From the NCBI RefSeq assembly GCF_003268675.1, contig NZ_CP029378.1, forward strand, positions 62,001-126,000: a DNA stretch of 64,000 nucleotides. The letters are read 5' to 3'. The position numbers and the translations under genes are program-made. The notes beneath the pieces are model-generated. The model was not told the origin of the DNA. It ran no database searches and was given only the letters and a program-made list of their open reading frames with translations. This stretch comes from Streptomyces bacillaris (GTDB lineage: Bacteria > Actinomycetota > Actinomycetes > Streptomycetales > Streptomycetaceae). This document shows, in pieces, positions 25,917 through 34,975 of the stretch (position 1 is the first letter of the stretch; the number at the start of each line of letters is the position of its first letter).

Positions 25917-26926
25917 CCGTCCGTGAACTCGACGCCGCAGCCGTCCACGACCCCGCCCTCCGCGCTGCGTACGCCCGCTGCCGCACGCTCAACGCGCGCC
26001 ACGGCAGGACGTACTTCCTCGCCACCCGGCTGCTCCCCGTCGACCGGCGCCCGGCCGTGCACGCCCTGTACGGCTTCGCCCGCCACGCCGACGACATCGT
26101 GGACGACCTGGACAGCACGGCGAGCCCCGGGGAGCGCGCCCGCGCGCTGCTCGCCCTGGAGGCCCAGTTGGAGTCGGGGCTGCGGCGGACCGGAGCCGTC
26201 ACCGAGCCGGTGATCCTGGCGCTCTCGGACACCGTGCGGCGGTACGGGATCGACCACCGGCACTTCACCGACTTCCTGGCCTCCATGCGCAGCGATCTCA
26301 CGGTCGGCGGCTACGCCTCGTACGAGGAGCTGGGCCGGTACATGCACGGGTCGGCGGCGGTGATCGGCCTTCAGATGCTGCCCGTGCTCGGGACCGTCGG
26401 GCCGCGCGAGGAAGCCGCTCCGCACGCGGCCGCGCTCGGCGTCGCCTTCCAGCTCACCAACTTCCTGCGGGACGTGGGCGAGGACCTGGACCGGGGCCGG
26501 CTCTACCTCCCGGCCGAACTGCTGGGCGCCCACGGGGCGGACCGGGAGCGGTTCGAGTGGAGTCGGCGGACGGGGGCGCGGGACACGCGGATCACCGATG
26601 TGCTGCGGGCCGCCGCCGCCCACAACCGGGCCGTCTACCGGGACGCCCTGCCCGGGATCGCGATGCTCGACCCGGTGTCACGGCCCTGCATCCGTACGGC
26701 GTCCGTGCTCTACAGCGGCATTCTCGACGCCATCGAGGCCGACGGCTACGCGGTCCTCCACCGCCGGTCGGTCGTGCCGCGCCGACGGCGGGCGGTCGTG
26801 GCGCTGGACGGGCTGGTCCGGGCGGTCGCCGCGCGCAGAGCACAGCGGCACGCCCCCGGCCCGGTCACGGGGCCCCGCCCCGCCCGGCCCCGGGCGACCG
26901 CCCCCGTACAGAAGGAGCCGGTATGA
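25913..26926 (+). CDS. crtB: Phytoene synthase
   Basis: A 337-residue squalene/phytoene synthase that joins two geranylgeranyl diphosphates into phytoene. The aspartate-rich motif [10 protein letters not shown] (residues about 60-69) and the second motif [19 protein letters not shown] are both present, as is [13 protein letters not shown]. The ATG overlaps the crtI stop (ATGA), and its own stop overlaps the next start. The C-terminus is a Pro/Arg-rich tail. Confidence 0.95.
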   Translation: MTVRELDAAAVHDPALRAAYARCRTLNARHGRTYFLATRLLPVDRRPAVHALYGFARHADDIVDDLDSTASPGERARALLALEAQLESGLRRTGAVTEPVILALSDTVRRYGIDHRHFTDFLASMRSDLTVGGYASYEELGRYMHGSAAVIGLQMLPVLGTVGPREEAAPHAAALGVAFQLTNFLRDVGEDLDRGRLYLPAELLGAHGADRERFEWSRRTGARDTRITDVLRAAAAHNRAVYRDALPGIAMLDPVSRPCIRTASVLYSGILDAIEADGYAVLHRRSVVPRRRRAVVALDGLVRAVAARRAQRHAPGPVTGPRPARPRATAPVQKEPV

Positions 26927-27954
26927 GCCCCGCGCCCGGGCGCCGTGGCCGCATCCCGCTGCGGCTGCGGCGGGCGCCCGTCCCCTGGGACCGGCAGGCG
27001 CCGACGTGGCGGGAGGCGAAACCGGGGCTGATCGCCGATGCCCTCAAGCGGGCGCAGAGCCGGCCCTCCGGCAACTGGTACGTCATCGGCGCCTCGCGCG
27101 ACCTGCCGCCCGGGCGCACCCTCGGGATCACGGTCGCCACCACCGAGGTGGTCGCCTGGCGGGACGGCGAGGGGCGGCTCCGGGCGGGTCCGGGTGCGTG
27201 CCCGCACCTCGGGGCGCCGCTGCGCGACAGCCCGGTGCGCTGCGGCACGCTGGTCTGCCACTGGCACGGACTGGCCCTGGACGGGGGGCCGTTCGCCGGG
27301 TGGGATCCCTTCCCGGCCTTCGACGACGGGGTCCTGCTCTGGGTGCGGCTCGATGCCGTGGGCGGTGAGACGCCGTCGGAGCGGCCGTACGTGCCGGTCC
27401 GGCCGCGGGTCCGGGAGGCGGTGGAGGCGGTGTACGCGGAGGTGGGGCGCTGTGAGCCGGAGGACGTGGTGGCCAACCGCCTCGATCCGTGGCACGGGGC
27501 GTGGTTCCACCCGTACTCCTTCGTGGACCTGACGGTGACGGGAACGCCCGACGACTCCCCGGGCGGCTCCCCGGCGGACTCCCCGGATGACGACGGGTTC
27601 CTGGTCGACGTGTCGTTCAAGGTGGCCGGGCGGCTGGTGGTGCCGGTGCGCGCCCGGTTCACGGCGCCCGAGCCCCGTACGGTCGTCATGCACATCGTGG
27701 CGGGCGAGGGGGCGGGGTCCGTGGTGGAGACGCATGCCACCCCGCTCGCCCCGGATGAGCATGGGCGGCCGCGCACCGCCGTGACGGAGGCGGTGGTGGC
27801 CGCGTCGGACCGGCGCGGGTTCGCGGTGGCCCGGGCGGCGGCTCCGCTGCTGCGCCCGCTGATGCGTGCCTCGGCCGGGCGGTTGTGGCGGGACGACCTG
27901 GCGTACGCGGAGAGGCGCTGGGAGCTGCGGGACAGCGGACGCTTCCCGGGCTGA
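26923..27954 (+). CDS. crtV: Rieske 2Fe-2S protein of the carotenoid operon (CrtV position, DUF5914-like)
   Basis: A 343-residue protein. The Rieske motif is [12 protein letters not shown]...CHWHG near residues 90-112, giving two Cys and two His ligands. The C-terminal half (from about 165) contains [18 protein letters not shown], which could hold a mononuclear iron site as in Rieske oxygenases. It occupies the fourth place of the crtEIBV operon known from Streptomyces griseus and coelicolor, hence the symbol; crtV was originally called a methylesterase-like gene, which this sequence does not support. Role in isorenieratene synthesis unproven. Confidence 0.75.
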   Translation: MSPAPGRRGRIPLRLRRAPVPWDRQAPTWREAKPGLIADALKRAQSRPSGNWYVIGASRDLPPGRTLGITVATTEVVAWRDGEGRLRAGPGACPHLGAPLRDSPVRCGTLVCHWHGLALDGGPFAGWDPFPAFDDGVLLWVRLDAVGGETPSERPYVPVRPRVREAVEAVYAEVGRCEPEDVVANRLDPWHGAWFHPYSFVDLTVTGTPDDSPGGSPADSPDDDGFLVDVSFKVAGRLVVPVRARFTAPEPRTVVMHIVAGEGAGSVVETHATPLAPDEHGRPRTAVTEAVVAASDRRGFAVARAAAPLLRPLMRASAGRLWRDDLAYAERRWELRDSGRFPG

Positions 27955-28004
27955 CCCGCGCGCCTCTCCGTCAGCGGCACTGCCTGGGCTGACCCGCGCG
28001 CCTC
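27948..28004. repeat. 19-bp direct repeat between convergent crt operons
   Basis: GGGCTGACCCGCGCGCCTC occurs exactly at 27948-27966 and 27986-28004. The first copy includes the crtV stop codon. It probably arose by local duplication in the 87-bp space between crtV and crtU. Confidence 0.7.
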
Positions 28005-28041
28005 CGCCAGGGGTACCGAGCCGTCAGCGGGCGCCCAGCCC

Positions 28042-29601
28042 TCAAGGGGCGCCGAGCGCCGCGAGCCCTCGTAGCAGCGCCGAGCGTCCCGCGCGCGGCA
28101 CGGTCCAGAGTGTCTGCCCGCGTACGCCCCACCGCTCCAGCAACGCGTTGGCGGCGAGGAAGCCGCTGGTGGCCGCGCGTTCCATCAGCGCCACCGGCAG
28201 CCCGGTGCGGACCATGTCCCCGGCCACCGTGACGGCGGGGTCGGGGGTGCGGATGCCCGGCCGGTCCGCATAGCCGCCCACGGGGAACAGCGGGCAGTCC
28301 GCCCGCCACTCGTGGCGCTCGTCGACGATGCGGGCGCTCCGCGTCTCCGGGTAGATCCGGTGCAGTTGGTGCAGCACCTCACTCTGGACGGCGCCCCGGT
28401 CGGCGTCGGGTGCGACGGCGTACGCGTGCAGTTCGACGACCGAGCCCCGGGTGCGCCGGGCCCAGCGTGCGGCCTCGCCCTCCCAGCGCTCCAGGACGCT
28501 GATGTTGTCCAGGGGGCCGTAGCCACTGGTGCCCAGGAAGCCGGGCCGGTCGTAGCCCACCGGCCGGTCGAGCCAGAGCCGGGAGACCAGGAACGGCGGG
28601 GCGGTGCGCAGCCGTTCGATCCGGTCCCGCCACTCGGCGTCGCCCAGTTCCGGGGAGGCGGCGACGACCCGGCGCAGCCCGCCGCTGTCCAGGGCCAGGA
28701 CGACGGCGTCGTACCGCGTGGTGCCCTGGTCGGTGGTGAGGTCCAGCCCCCCGTCCGGCAGGGGTCGCACCTGCCGGACCGGTGTGCGCGTCCGTACGTC
28801 GGCGCCGTGGCCCGCCAGATAGTGGTGGAGCGGGTCCCAGAGGGCGGTGGGGAACGGTTCGTCCGGGACGTCGAAGAGCAGGCCCTCGCTGGAGCCGAGG
28901 AAGTAGATGTGGAACATCAGGACCAGCTCCGCCGCCGAGAGTTCGCGCGGGTCGGCGAAGAAGCTGCGCGAGAACACCTCGAACGCCAGGTGGTGGGCCG
29001 CCTCGGGGAAGCGGATGCGGGTGAGGAAGTCGTGGGCGCTGGTGGAGTCGAGGCGTTCGTAGACCTCCGGCACCCGGACGTCGAGCAGGGGCAGGGCGGC
29101 GCGGGGGTTCATCCGGGCCAGGTCGCGTACGCCGAAGGTGGGGCTGAGCGCGACGAATCCCAGGGCGCTGAGGGGTGGGGTGCGCGGCACGCGGGCGAAG
29201 CTGTCGTGGAGGCCGGAGCTGTGGCGCAGCGGGTAGTCGGGCAGCCGGGTGAGCGAGTCCAGGCCCGGGTCGACCCGGCGGAGCAGGCCGCGCAGGTTGT
29301 AGTACTGCCGGAAGAAGGCGTGGAAGCCGCGGCTCATGGTGACGGTGGTGCCGTCGGCCAGCTCGGTGGGCCCGCCCGACAGCCGTCCGCCGAGACTCGG
29401 TTCGCTCTCGTGGAGGGTGACACGGACCCCGCGTTCGGCCAGCAGGGTGGCCGCCGCGATTCCGGCGATGCCGCCGCCGACGACTGCCACGGCGGGGGCG
29501 TCCGGTCCGGTGAAGCGGGGCCGGCCCTCCGGGGCGGGGAGTACGGCCGCCCGGCGGTCCTTGCCGCGCCGGTGCCCGCTGCCGCTGTCCCGTAGGAACA
29601 T
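28042..29601 (-). CDS. crtU: Beta-carotene desaturase/methylase (isorenieratene synthase)
   Basis: A 519-residue FAD-dependent enzyme that turns beta-carotene rings into aromatic rings, giving isorenieratene. The dinucleotide fold is VAVVGGGIAGIAAATLLAERG (within residues 35-60), followed by GGRLSGGP and MSRGFHAFFRQYYNLR, a signature of CrtU-type desaturases. VAGDMVRTGLPVALMERAA near the C-terminus is the second FAD contact. The ATG at 29601 shares one base with the crtT stop (TGATG), so the longer upstream frame is rejected. Last gene of the crtYTU operon. Confidence 0.93.
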   Translation of the reverse strand: MFLRDSGSGHRRGKDRRAAVLPAPEGRPRFTGPDAPAVAVVGGGIAGIAAATLLAERGVRVTLHESEPSLGGRLSGGPTELADGTTVTMSRGFHAFFRQYYNLRGLLRRVDPGLDSLTRLPDYPLRHSSGLHDSFARVPRTPPLSALGFVALSPTFGVRDLARMNPRAALPLLDVRVPEVYERLDSTSAHDFLTRIRFPEAAHHLAFEVFSRSFFADPRELSAAELVLMFHIYFLGSSEGLLFDVPDEPFPTALWDPLHHYLAGHGADVRTRTPVRQVRPLPDGGLDLTTDQGTTRYDAVVLALDSGGLRRVVAASPELGDAEWRDRIERLRTAPPFLVSRLWLDRPVGYDRPGFLGTSGYGPLDNISVLERWEGEAARWARRTRGSVVELHAYAVAPDADRGAVQSEVLHQLHRIYPETRSARIVDERHEWRADCPLFPVGGYADRPGIRTPDPAVTVAGDMVRTGLPVALMERAATSGFLAANALLERWGVRGQTLWTVPRAGRSALLRGLAALGAP

Positions 29602-30317
29602 CACGCCTCCTCCCCCGCGCGGCCGGTGAACGTGTGGGTGGTCCCGGTCTGCCAGCCGGGCAGCGGCAGGACGCGTACGTCGGTGAATCCGGCCCTCCGC
29701 AGCCGCCCGGCGAAGGCGGGGGCCGTGTCGAACTCGACGACGCTGCGCCGGAGATGGCGGTAGAGCCGGGCGTCCCCGGCGAGCCGTCCGGCGGGCTGGA
29801 TGATCGCGGCGCAGACGGCGTTCCACACCGCGCGGTGGACGGGCGATCCGCCGAGCGTGTACTCGTGCACGGCGAGCCGCCCGCCCGGGGCGAGCAGACC
29901 CCGTACGAGATCGAGCGCCTTGTCGGGGTCGGTGAGGTTGCGGAAGAGGTAGCCGGCGAACACCGCGTCGTAGGAGCCGGAACGCAGCCGCCCGGCCAGC
30001 TCCTCGACCGGGGCGTGCACGAAGTCGACGCCCTCCGGCCAGCTCTTCGTGGCGGCCCTCTCCAGCATGCCCGCCGACGCGTCGACTCCGGTGATGCGCG
30101 CGTACGGGGCCGAGGCGAGGAGCGCGGCCGTGGAGGCGCCCGTACCGCATCCCAGGTCGAGCACGCGCAGCCCGCGCCCGCCGTCCGGCAGCCCCAGCCG
30201 GCGGGCGGAGCGGCGGAGATGGGCGTGGTAGCCGGGGCTGGCCGCGACGAGCCGGTCGTAGGCGGCGGAGCCGTGGTCGAAGGCCGCGGACAGGGCGTCG
30301 CCGCGCAGCAGGGTCAT
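29601..30317 (-). CDS. crtT: Carotenoid-cluster SAM-dependent methyltransferase
   Basis: A 238-residue class I methyltransferase. SAM motif VLDLGCGTGASTAALLASAP; acidic loop ITGVDASAGMLERA; LLAPGGRLAVHEY post-motif. It is the middle gene of the crtY-crtT-crtU operon, coupled by ATGA to crtY and TGATG to crtU. Its role in Streptomyces carotenoid formation is not settled; the name follows the conserved cluster position. Confidence 0.9.
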   Translation of the reverse strand: MTLLRGDALSAAFDHGSAAYDRLVAASPGYHAHLRRSARRLGLPDGGRGLRVLDLGCGTGASTAALLASAPYARITGVDASAGMLERAATKSWPEGVDFVHAPVEELAGRLRSGSYDAVFAGYLFRNLTDPDKALDLVRGLLAPGGRLAVHEYTLGGSPVHRAVWNAVCAAIIQPAGRLAGDARLYRHLRRSVVEFDTAPAFAGRLRRAGFTDVRVLPLPGWQTGTTHTFTGRAGEEA

Positions 30318-31521
30318 GGGGTGCTCTCCTCGGGGGCGGTCGGTGGAGGTGGTCCGGTTCTCGGCCGGAAGGGGAGTTCGAGGACGGTCCGCAGCATCGG
30401 GACGACCGGGGTGCGCAGGCCGATCAGCAGGTCCTCGTGGAGCCGCGAGCGGCCGTCCAGGAAGCGGAGCAGCCGTTCGCCGGGCACCTCCCGGAAGAGG
30501 CGGGTGAAGAAGTCGGCGCCGGTCACCCGCCCGCTGTCCAGGGCCCGCAGCAGGACGGCGTCCATCGCCCGGGGCCACGCCCCGTACGGCGCGGGTATGC
30601 GCAGCCCGTGTCCGGCACGGAGGTCGTCGGCGACGGCCCGGCTCTGGCGCTGGACCGCCGCGAAGGTGTAGCCGGTGGAGGGGCGGGTCGCGCCTCCGGC
30701 GGTGCCGATGCGGTACACCGACCGCCCCGCACGGGACGCCAGGTGACCGTCCGTCATGGGGATGATTCCGCGCTCCTCTGCGGTGACGTGGAACTCCCCC
30801 AGTTCGAGGACCTGTTGGGTGTAGTGGTGCAGTGCGCGCCGGTACGCGTCGGCGGTCAGGGGGCGGGCGAGAACTCGGTGTACTCGACCAGGGCGGTGTG
30901 CGGGTCGAGCGGCAGCACATAGCCGAAGGAGAGGCCGCGCGGCGGCTGCGGGGTGCGGAAGTCCATCAGGTCGGCGGTCGCCTGGTCGAAGGCGGGGCGC
31001 TCGGTGCGGACGAACCAGCCCATGAAGTGCTGGAGCAGGGTGGTGCGGGCGGGCGGCAGACGGCGGGGCGGCCGGGAGTCGAAGACCCGGCGGCCCCGGG
31101 CGAGCACCCGGCCGCCCTCGGTGAGGACTTCGGCGCCGCCGTCCGGGGTGTCCTGGACAGCGGTCACCGTGGCCTCGATACGGCGGAAGCCGGGTGCGCC
31201 GGAGAGCCGTTTGCCGACCAGGGCCTCGAAGGCGTCCGAGCGCAGCATCTTGTAGCGGAAGGGGGACGGGTCGGTCACCGTGGGAGCCCCGTCGGCCGCC
31301 CGGACCCGCAGCCGTGGCCAGGAGGCGGCGAGGGCGGAGTCGTACGGGCCGCCCGGCGGCTCCCAGTAGCACCAGGTGCGCGGCGGCGGCCGCAGGGGAC
31401 CCGGCGGGGCGTCGACGAGGAGGACCGACAGCGGTACGGCGCCGCCCGGCGCGCAGAGGTGGTACGCCAGGCTCAGCCCGGCCGCTCCGGCGCCCACGAT
31501 GACGACGTCGGGGTCGGGCAC
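30314..31521 (-). pseudogene. crtY: Lycopene beta-cyclase, interrupted by a 1-base frameshift
   Basis: First gene of crtYTU. The N-terminal part (31521 to 30856, GTG start with AGAGGGAAG upstream) has the dinucleotide site VVIVGAGAAGLSLAYHL, the PPRTWCYW block and FDSRPP, and stops at SPAP. The C-terminal part, in another frame from about 30860 to 30314, carries TADAYRRALHHYTQQVLEL, ERGIIPMTDG and RIGTAGGATRPSTGYTFA, all typical of CrtY. Adding one C to the 5-base run at 30859-30863 gives a continuous protein of about 402 residues. As written, the cyclase would be inactive and the strain would make lycopene. Sequencing error is as likely as mutation. Confidence 0.85.
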
Positions 31522-31619
31522 GGCTTCCCTCTCGGTCGATCGGGCAGGGGTTCCTTCCCGGCTGGGCCGGTACCGCATCCTTCCGCACGAGGGGGCCGGA
31601 CGGATGCGTGCGACACCCC

Positions 31620-32054
31620 TCAGGTCGCGGTGTGGTCCGGGTGCCCCCGCGTGCGGCGGGCCTCCTTCATCTCGGCCTCGTACACATGGTCGCGGCCCTC
31701 GGCCAGTTCGCCCCGGATCTCCTGCTCGACCGTCCGGAACACGTCGTAGTACGTGGCGTTGTACTCCTCGACGATCTGGAAGGTCCAGTGGCCGGGGATG
31801 ACGTTGCGGCCGAGGATCTCCCGCTCGACCCGGTCGGCCTGGTCGCCGTGCCCCGCCTCGCGGAGGAGGCGTACGGCGTCGTCGAGGCTGAGGTCGGCGC
31901 TCCCGGTGAGCTGGTGGAAGGTGTAGAGCGCGCCCCGGGCCCGCTCGGCGGTCTCCAGCGCCTTCGAGAGGGCGCCGAGCGCCTCGACGGTGGTGTCGCT
32001 GACCCCCTCGGGGCGCTGGTGGCTCGGGTCGGGAGGCCGGGATTCGGCGGTCAT
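31620..32054 (-). CDS. Conserved helical protein of unknown function
   Basis: A 144-residue, mostly helical, acidic protein (TVEALGALSKALETAERARG; DDAVRLLREAGHGDQADRVE; IPGHWTFQIVEEYNATYY). AGGAG precedes the ATG at 32054. No catalytic or metal motif is recognised. It lies just upstream of crtY in the same direction (gap about 98 bases) but is probably unrelated to carotenoids. Gene-like codon use and conserved-looking blocks support it. Confidence 0.7.
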   Translation of the reverse strand: MTAESRPPDPSHQRPEGVSDTTVEALGALSKALETAERARGALYTFHQLTGSADLSLDDAVRLLREAGHGDQADRVEREILGRNVIPGHWTFQIVEEYNATYYDVFRTVEQEIRGELAEGRDHVYEAEMKEARRTRGHPDHTAT

Positions 32055-32243
32055 GGGTCTCCTGGTCGGCATCGACGCCAGGGGGGTGGATTCGCTCCCC
32101 GGCGTCAGGGCGGTGGTTCACTCCCCCACCTTCCACGTCGAGGGCCTCCCACACCTGCCGTGAGCGCCACCCGGACCAAGAGCCGTCCTGTCCCGTCCCG
32201 CGCAAGCCGTCCCTCCTACGCCGTTCCGTGCGCGGGAACGCGA

Positions 32244-32285
32244 CGGCCCCGTGCCGACGCCCCTGAAGGCTTCGGCACGGGGCCG
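32244..32285 (-). terminator. Hairpin terminator after the Spo0M-like gene
   Basis: Perfect 14-bp inverted repeat (CGGCCCCGTGCCGA / TCGGCACGGGGCCG) with a 14-base loop, about 90 bases past the stop of the leftward Spo0M-like gene and before the next leftward gene. Confidence 0.65.
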
Positions 32286-32377
32286 CCCCGGCGGGACCAC
32301 TCCGCGGGATCACTTCGGCGGATCACTCCGCCCAGGTCATCCCGCCTAGGTCGTCCCGCCGGGGTCGCTCCGAGGGG

Positions 32378-33373
32378 TCACTCCCCCTCGTCGCCCTCCC
32401 CGCCGCCGTCGTCATCGCCCTCGAAGGCGTCACCGATCTCGTCGATCACCTCGGCGGCGACCATGCCGCCGACGATCCCGACGGCGGCCCCCGCCGCGAC
32501 TCCGGCCACCACCGCCCCCGTGCTGGGGCCGGAGCGGTGGTGGCCGTCGTGGTGGTGGGCGTCGTGGTGCCCGCCGCCCTGGGCGTACGGGTACGGGGCC
32601 GCGTGGGCGCCGATCACCTGCCGCAGCCAGCCGTCGACCTCCGCGTTGCGGTCGGCCTGGGGGACGGAGTGGTGCGAGGTGGTGAAGCGGTGCACGGTGT
32701 CGTGGCCCCCGGAGAAGAGCCCGGCCCGCTTGTCCGCCTCGATGACGACCTCCAGACCGCCCGGGGATGCGAGGAACGTCACCTCGATCTCGTTCACCGC
32801 GTGCGCGTGCTCGGCGGGCGGCACGATCTCGATCTCCTGGTAGCACGGCAGCTGCTGGCCGGTGCCCCGGATGTGACCGACCTCCAGGTCCGCCGACTTG
32901 AAGCCGTAGCCGAGCTGCCCGAACGCCTCCAGGATCGCTTCCTGGGCGGGCAGCGGAGCCACCGTCAACGCGTCCAGGTCGCCCTTGTCCCGGGCTCCGG
33001 CCACCTCCAGCTCCGTCCGGATGCCGAGGACGGGGCCCAGGTGCTGGCCGTGGAGGTGGGTGACCGGGGTCTCCCAGGGCAGGGTGACGGTGAACGGCAC
33101 GGAGTGCTCGGCGCCTTCCGCGAGCCGGAAGCCACCGCCGACGGTGAACCGTTCGAGCACGACCGTGCCCTCGTGTTCCTCGTCCCGGCCCTCCATCTCG
33201 GCGCGGGCGACCAGCAGGAGGGTGATCCCCTCGACCGTCACATCGCTCCCGCCGCCCTTCAGCCGCACCTCACCCGAGAGAGCACCGCCCGGAAGGGCGG
33301 GATCGGGCTGCAGAACGGTGTCGACGGAGGGGCCACCCACCCCGAGGGCTCCCAGTAACTTCTTGAACACCAT
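32378..33373 (-). CDS. Spo0M-like sporulation-control protein
   Basis: A 331-residue protein. Residues 1-235 resemble Spo0M/SpoOM (arrestin-like beta-sandwich): MVFKKLLGALGVGGPSVDTVL, LPGGALSGEVRLKGG, VPFTVTLPWETPVTHLHGQ. The C-terminal part has a His-rich loop (HHDAHHHDGHHRS), a glycine/alanine-rich hydrophobic stretch (GAVVAGVAAGAAVGIVGGM) and a very acidic end. AAGGAG lies upstream of the ATG. Spo0M proteins modulate sporulation or cytoskeletal events; the role here is inferred from the family. Divergent from the CNNM transporter genes. Confidence 0.88.
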   Translation of the reverse strand: MVFKKLLGALGVGGPSVDTVLQPDPALPGGALSGEVRLKGGGSDVTVEGITLLLVARAEMEGRDEEHEGTVVLERFTVGGGFRLAEGAEHSVPFTVTLPWETPVTHLHGQHLGPVLGIRTELEVAGARDKGDLDALTVAPLPAQEAILEAFGQLGYGFKSADLEVGHIRGTGQQLPCYQEIEIVPPAEHAHAVNEIEVTFLASPGGLEVVIEADKRAGLFSGGHDTVHRFTTSHHSVPQADRNAEVDGWLRQVIGAHAAPYPYAQGGGHHDAHHHDGHHRSGPSTGAVVAGVAAGAAVGIVGGMVAAEVIDEIGDAFEGDDDGGGEGDEGE

Positions 33374-33490
33374 GTCGGCCGTCCACTCCTTAGACTCTGG
33401 CTCCGGAGGGCTCAAACACCTGCTCAGAGCCCGCCGATCGGCCGACCCGCGCTGTGATGCCCGCCACTCCCCTTTGCTTTGCGGTCCCTT

Positions 33491-33638
33491 TACTATCATC
33501 AAGGCGGGTTTTCCCCGCCCCCGACGTCGAGTACGACGACCCGAACAGAGAAGGAGCTGCGGTACCGCAATGGGTGAGCCTCCCAGTACGAGCCGTGTCA
33601 TCCCTGCCCCTGCACACCAAGGGACGGAGGTGACACGG
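33491..33638 (+). promoter_or_regulatory. Structured leader with RBS-occluding hairpin before the CNNM genes
   Basis: A -10-like TACTAT (33491-33496) is followed by a small GGCGGG/CCCGCC hairpin (33503-33519) and a leader ORF. CCGTGTCA (33593-33600) can pair with TGACACGG (33631-33638), and TCCCT (33601-33605) with AGGGA (33620-33624). The ribosome site GGAGG (33626-33630) and the first base of the GTG start are caught in this stem, so translation of the transporter gene could be switched by leader translation or RNA folding. Confidence 0.5.
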
Positions 33639-33641
33639 TGA
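33570..33641 (+). CDS. Proline-rich leader peptide of the CNNM/CorC operon (23 aa)
   Basis: Short ORF starting ATG (MGEPPSTSRVIPAPAHQG...) with prolines at 4, 5, 12 and 14. AAGGAG lies upstream, at a rather long distance. Its stop overlaps the GTG start of the transporter gene as GTGA, as in coupled genes, and its second half runs through the hairpin that hides the transporter ribosome site. Proline-rich leader peptides control some magnesium transporters in enterobacteria; a comparable role here is a hypothesis. Confidence 0.5.
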   Translation: MGEPPSTSRVIPAPAHQGTEVTR

Positions 33642-34975
33642 GCGAAGTACTTCTGCTCCTCCTCGCCCTCGCGCTGACGCTGGCGTGCGCGGTCTTCGTC
33701 GCGGCCGAGTTCTCGTTGACCACCATCGAGCGCGGCGAACTCGAACGAGCGGCCGCGGCCGGTGAGCGCGGCGCCGAGAGTGCGCTCAAGGCCGCGAAGC
33801 GGCTCACGTTCCAGCTGTCCGGCGCGCAGCTCGGCATCACCGTGACCTCCCTGGTCATCGGCATGCTGGCCGAGCCGTCCCTGGCCGTGCTCCTGCGCCC
33901 CTCCCTGGAGTCCGTGGGGCTCCCGGCGGGCGCCGTGTCCACGGTCGCGACGCTGCTGGGTGTGGCGCTGTCCACCGTCGTCCTCATGGTCGTCGGTGAA
34001 CTCGTCCCGAAGAACTGGGCGATCTCCAGCCCGCTGGCCGTCGCCAAGGTCGTCTCCGGCCCGCAGCGCGCGTTCACGGCCTGTTTCGCCCCGCTGATCC
34101 GGCACCTCAACAACACCGCGAACCGGGCCGTGCGCCGGTTCGGCCTGGAGCCGGCCGAGGAGCTGGCCTCGGCCCGTACCCCGCAGGAGCTGATCGCCCT
34201 CGCCCAGCACTCGGCCCGTGAGGGCGCCATCGAGGAGGACTCGGCGGAGCTGTTCGTACGGACCCTGCACCTGGCGGAGCTGTCCGCCGAGAACGTGATG
34301 ACGCCCCGGGTGGACGTCCGGGCCCTGGAGGCCCACGCCACCGCGGCCGACGCCGCCAACCTCACGCTGGCCACCGGCCTCTCCCGCTTCCCGGTCTACC
34401 GCGACAGCCTGGACCACGTCATCGGCACGATCCACATCCGGGACGTCCTGGCCCTGGACGAGTCCGAGCGGACCCGGACCCCGGTCACCGCACTGGCCAC
34501 CGAGCCCCTGCTCGTACCGGACTCGCTGCCCGTGGACCGGCTGCTGGCGCAGATGCGCAAGCACCGGACCATGGCTGTCGTCATCGACGAGTACGGCGGT
34601 ACGGCGGGCGTCGCCACGGTGGAGGACATCGTGGAGGAGGTCGTGGGCGAGGTCCGCGACGAGCACGACCCGCACGAGCGCCCCGACCTGGCACCGGCCG
34701 AGCCGCTCGGTGACGGCCGTCAGGTCTGGGAGGCCGAGGGCAGCATCCGGCTCGACCAGCTCGACCGGATCGGCTTCACCGCGCCGGAGGGCCCGTACGA
34801 GACGCTCGCCGGGCTCCTCGCCAACCAGCTCGCCCGCATCCCGGTCCGCGCGGACCGGCTGGAGGTCGACGGCTGGCAGTTCGACGTGCTCGACATCGAG
34901 CACCACCGGGCCGACCGGGTGCGGATCACCGCGCCCCTCCCGGCCCTGACCCTGGTGGAGGAGGACGCCCGATGA
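33638..34975 (+). CDS. Hemolysin-family CNNM/CorC membrane protein (Mg2+/Co2+ transport)
   Basis: A 445-residue membrane protein: CNNM (DUF21) domain with about four hydrophobic segments (residues 1-190; LLLLALALTLACAVFVAAEFS, VLMVVGELVPKNWAI), a tandem CBS pair (about 205-335; VMTPRVDVRALE, VIDEYGGTAGVATVEDIVEEVVGEV) and a C-terminal CorC/HlyC domain (about 350-435). Members export Mg2+ or Co2+, with nucleotide binding by CBS. GTG start follows GGAGG. The stop overlaps the second CNNM gene (ATGA), so the pair is co-expressed and may form a heteromer. Confidence 0.92.
   Translation: MSEVLLLLLALALTLACAVFVAAEFSLTTIERGELERAAAAGERGAESALKAAKRLTFQLSGAQLGITVTSLVIGMLAEPSLAVLLRPSLESVGLPAGAVSTVATLLGVALSTVVLMVVGELVPKNWAISSPLAVAKVVSGPQRAFTACFAPLIRHLNNTANRAVRRFGLEPAEELASARTPQELIALAQHSAREGAIEEDSAELFVRTLHLAELSAENVMTPRVDVRALEAHATAADAANLTLATGLSRFPVYRDSLDHVIGTIHIRDVLALDESERTRTPVTALATEPLLVPDSLPVDRLLAQMRKHRTMAVVIDEYGGTAGVATVEDIVEEVVGEVRDEHDPHERPDLAPAEPLGDGRQVWEAEGSIRLDQLDRIGFTAPEGPYETLAGLLANQLARIPVRADRLEVDGWQFDVLDIEHHRADRVRITAPLPALTLVEEDAR

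Noticed and set aside
23137..31521. Complete light-regulated carotenoid locus with LitR/LitS
   Set aside because: No MerR-type LitR or sigma gene lies beside the crt operons in this window; the MerR-HEAT gene upstream lacks a B12-binding domain.
30314..31588. A single 424-residue gene covering the crtY region
   Set aside because: Only its C-terminal half is CrtY; the N-terminal half is Arg-rich noise because the true frame shifts at 30860.
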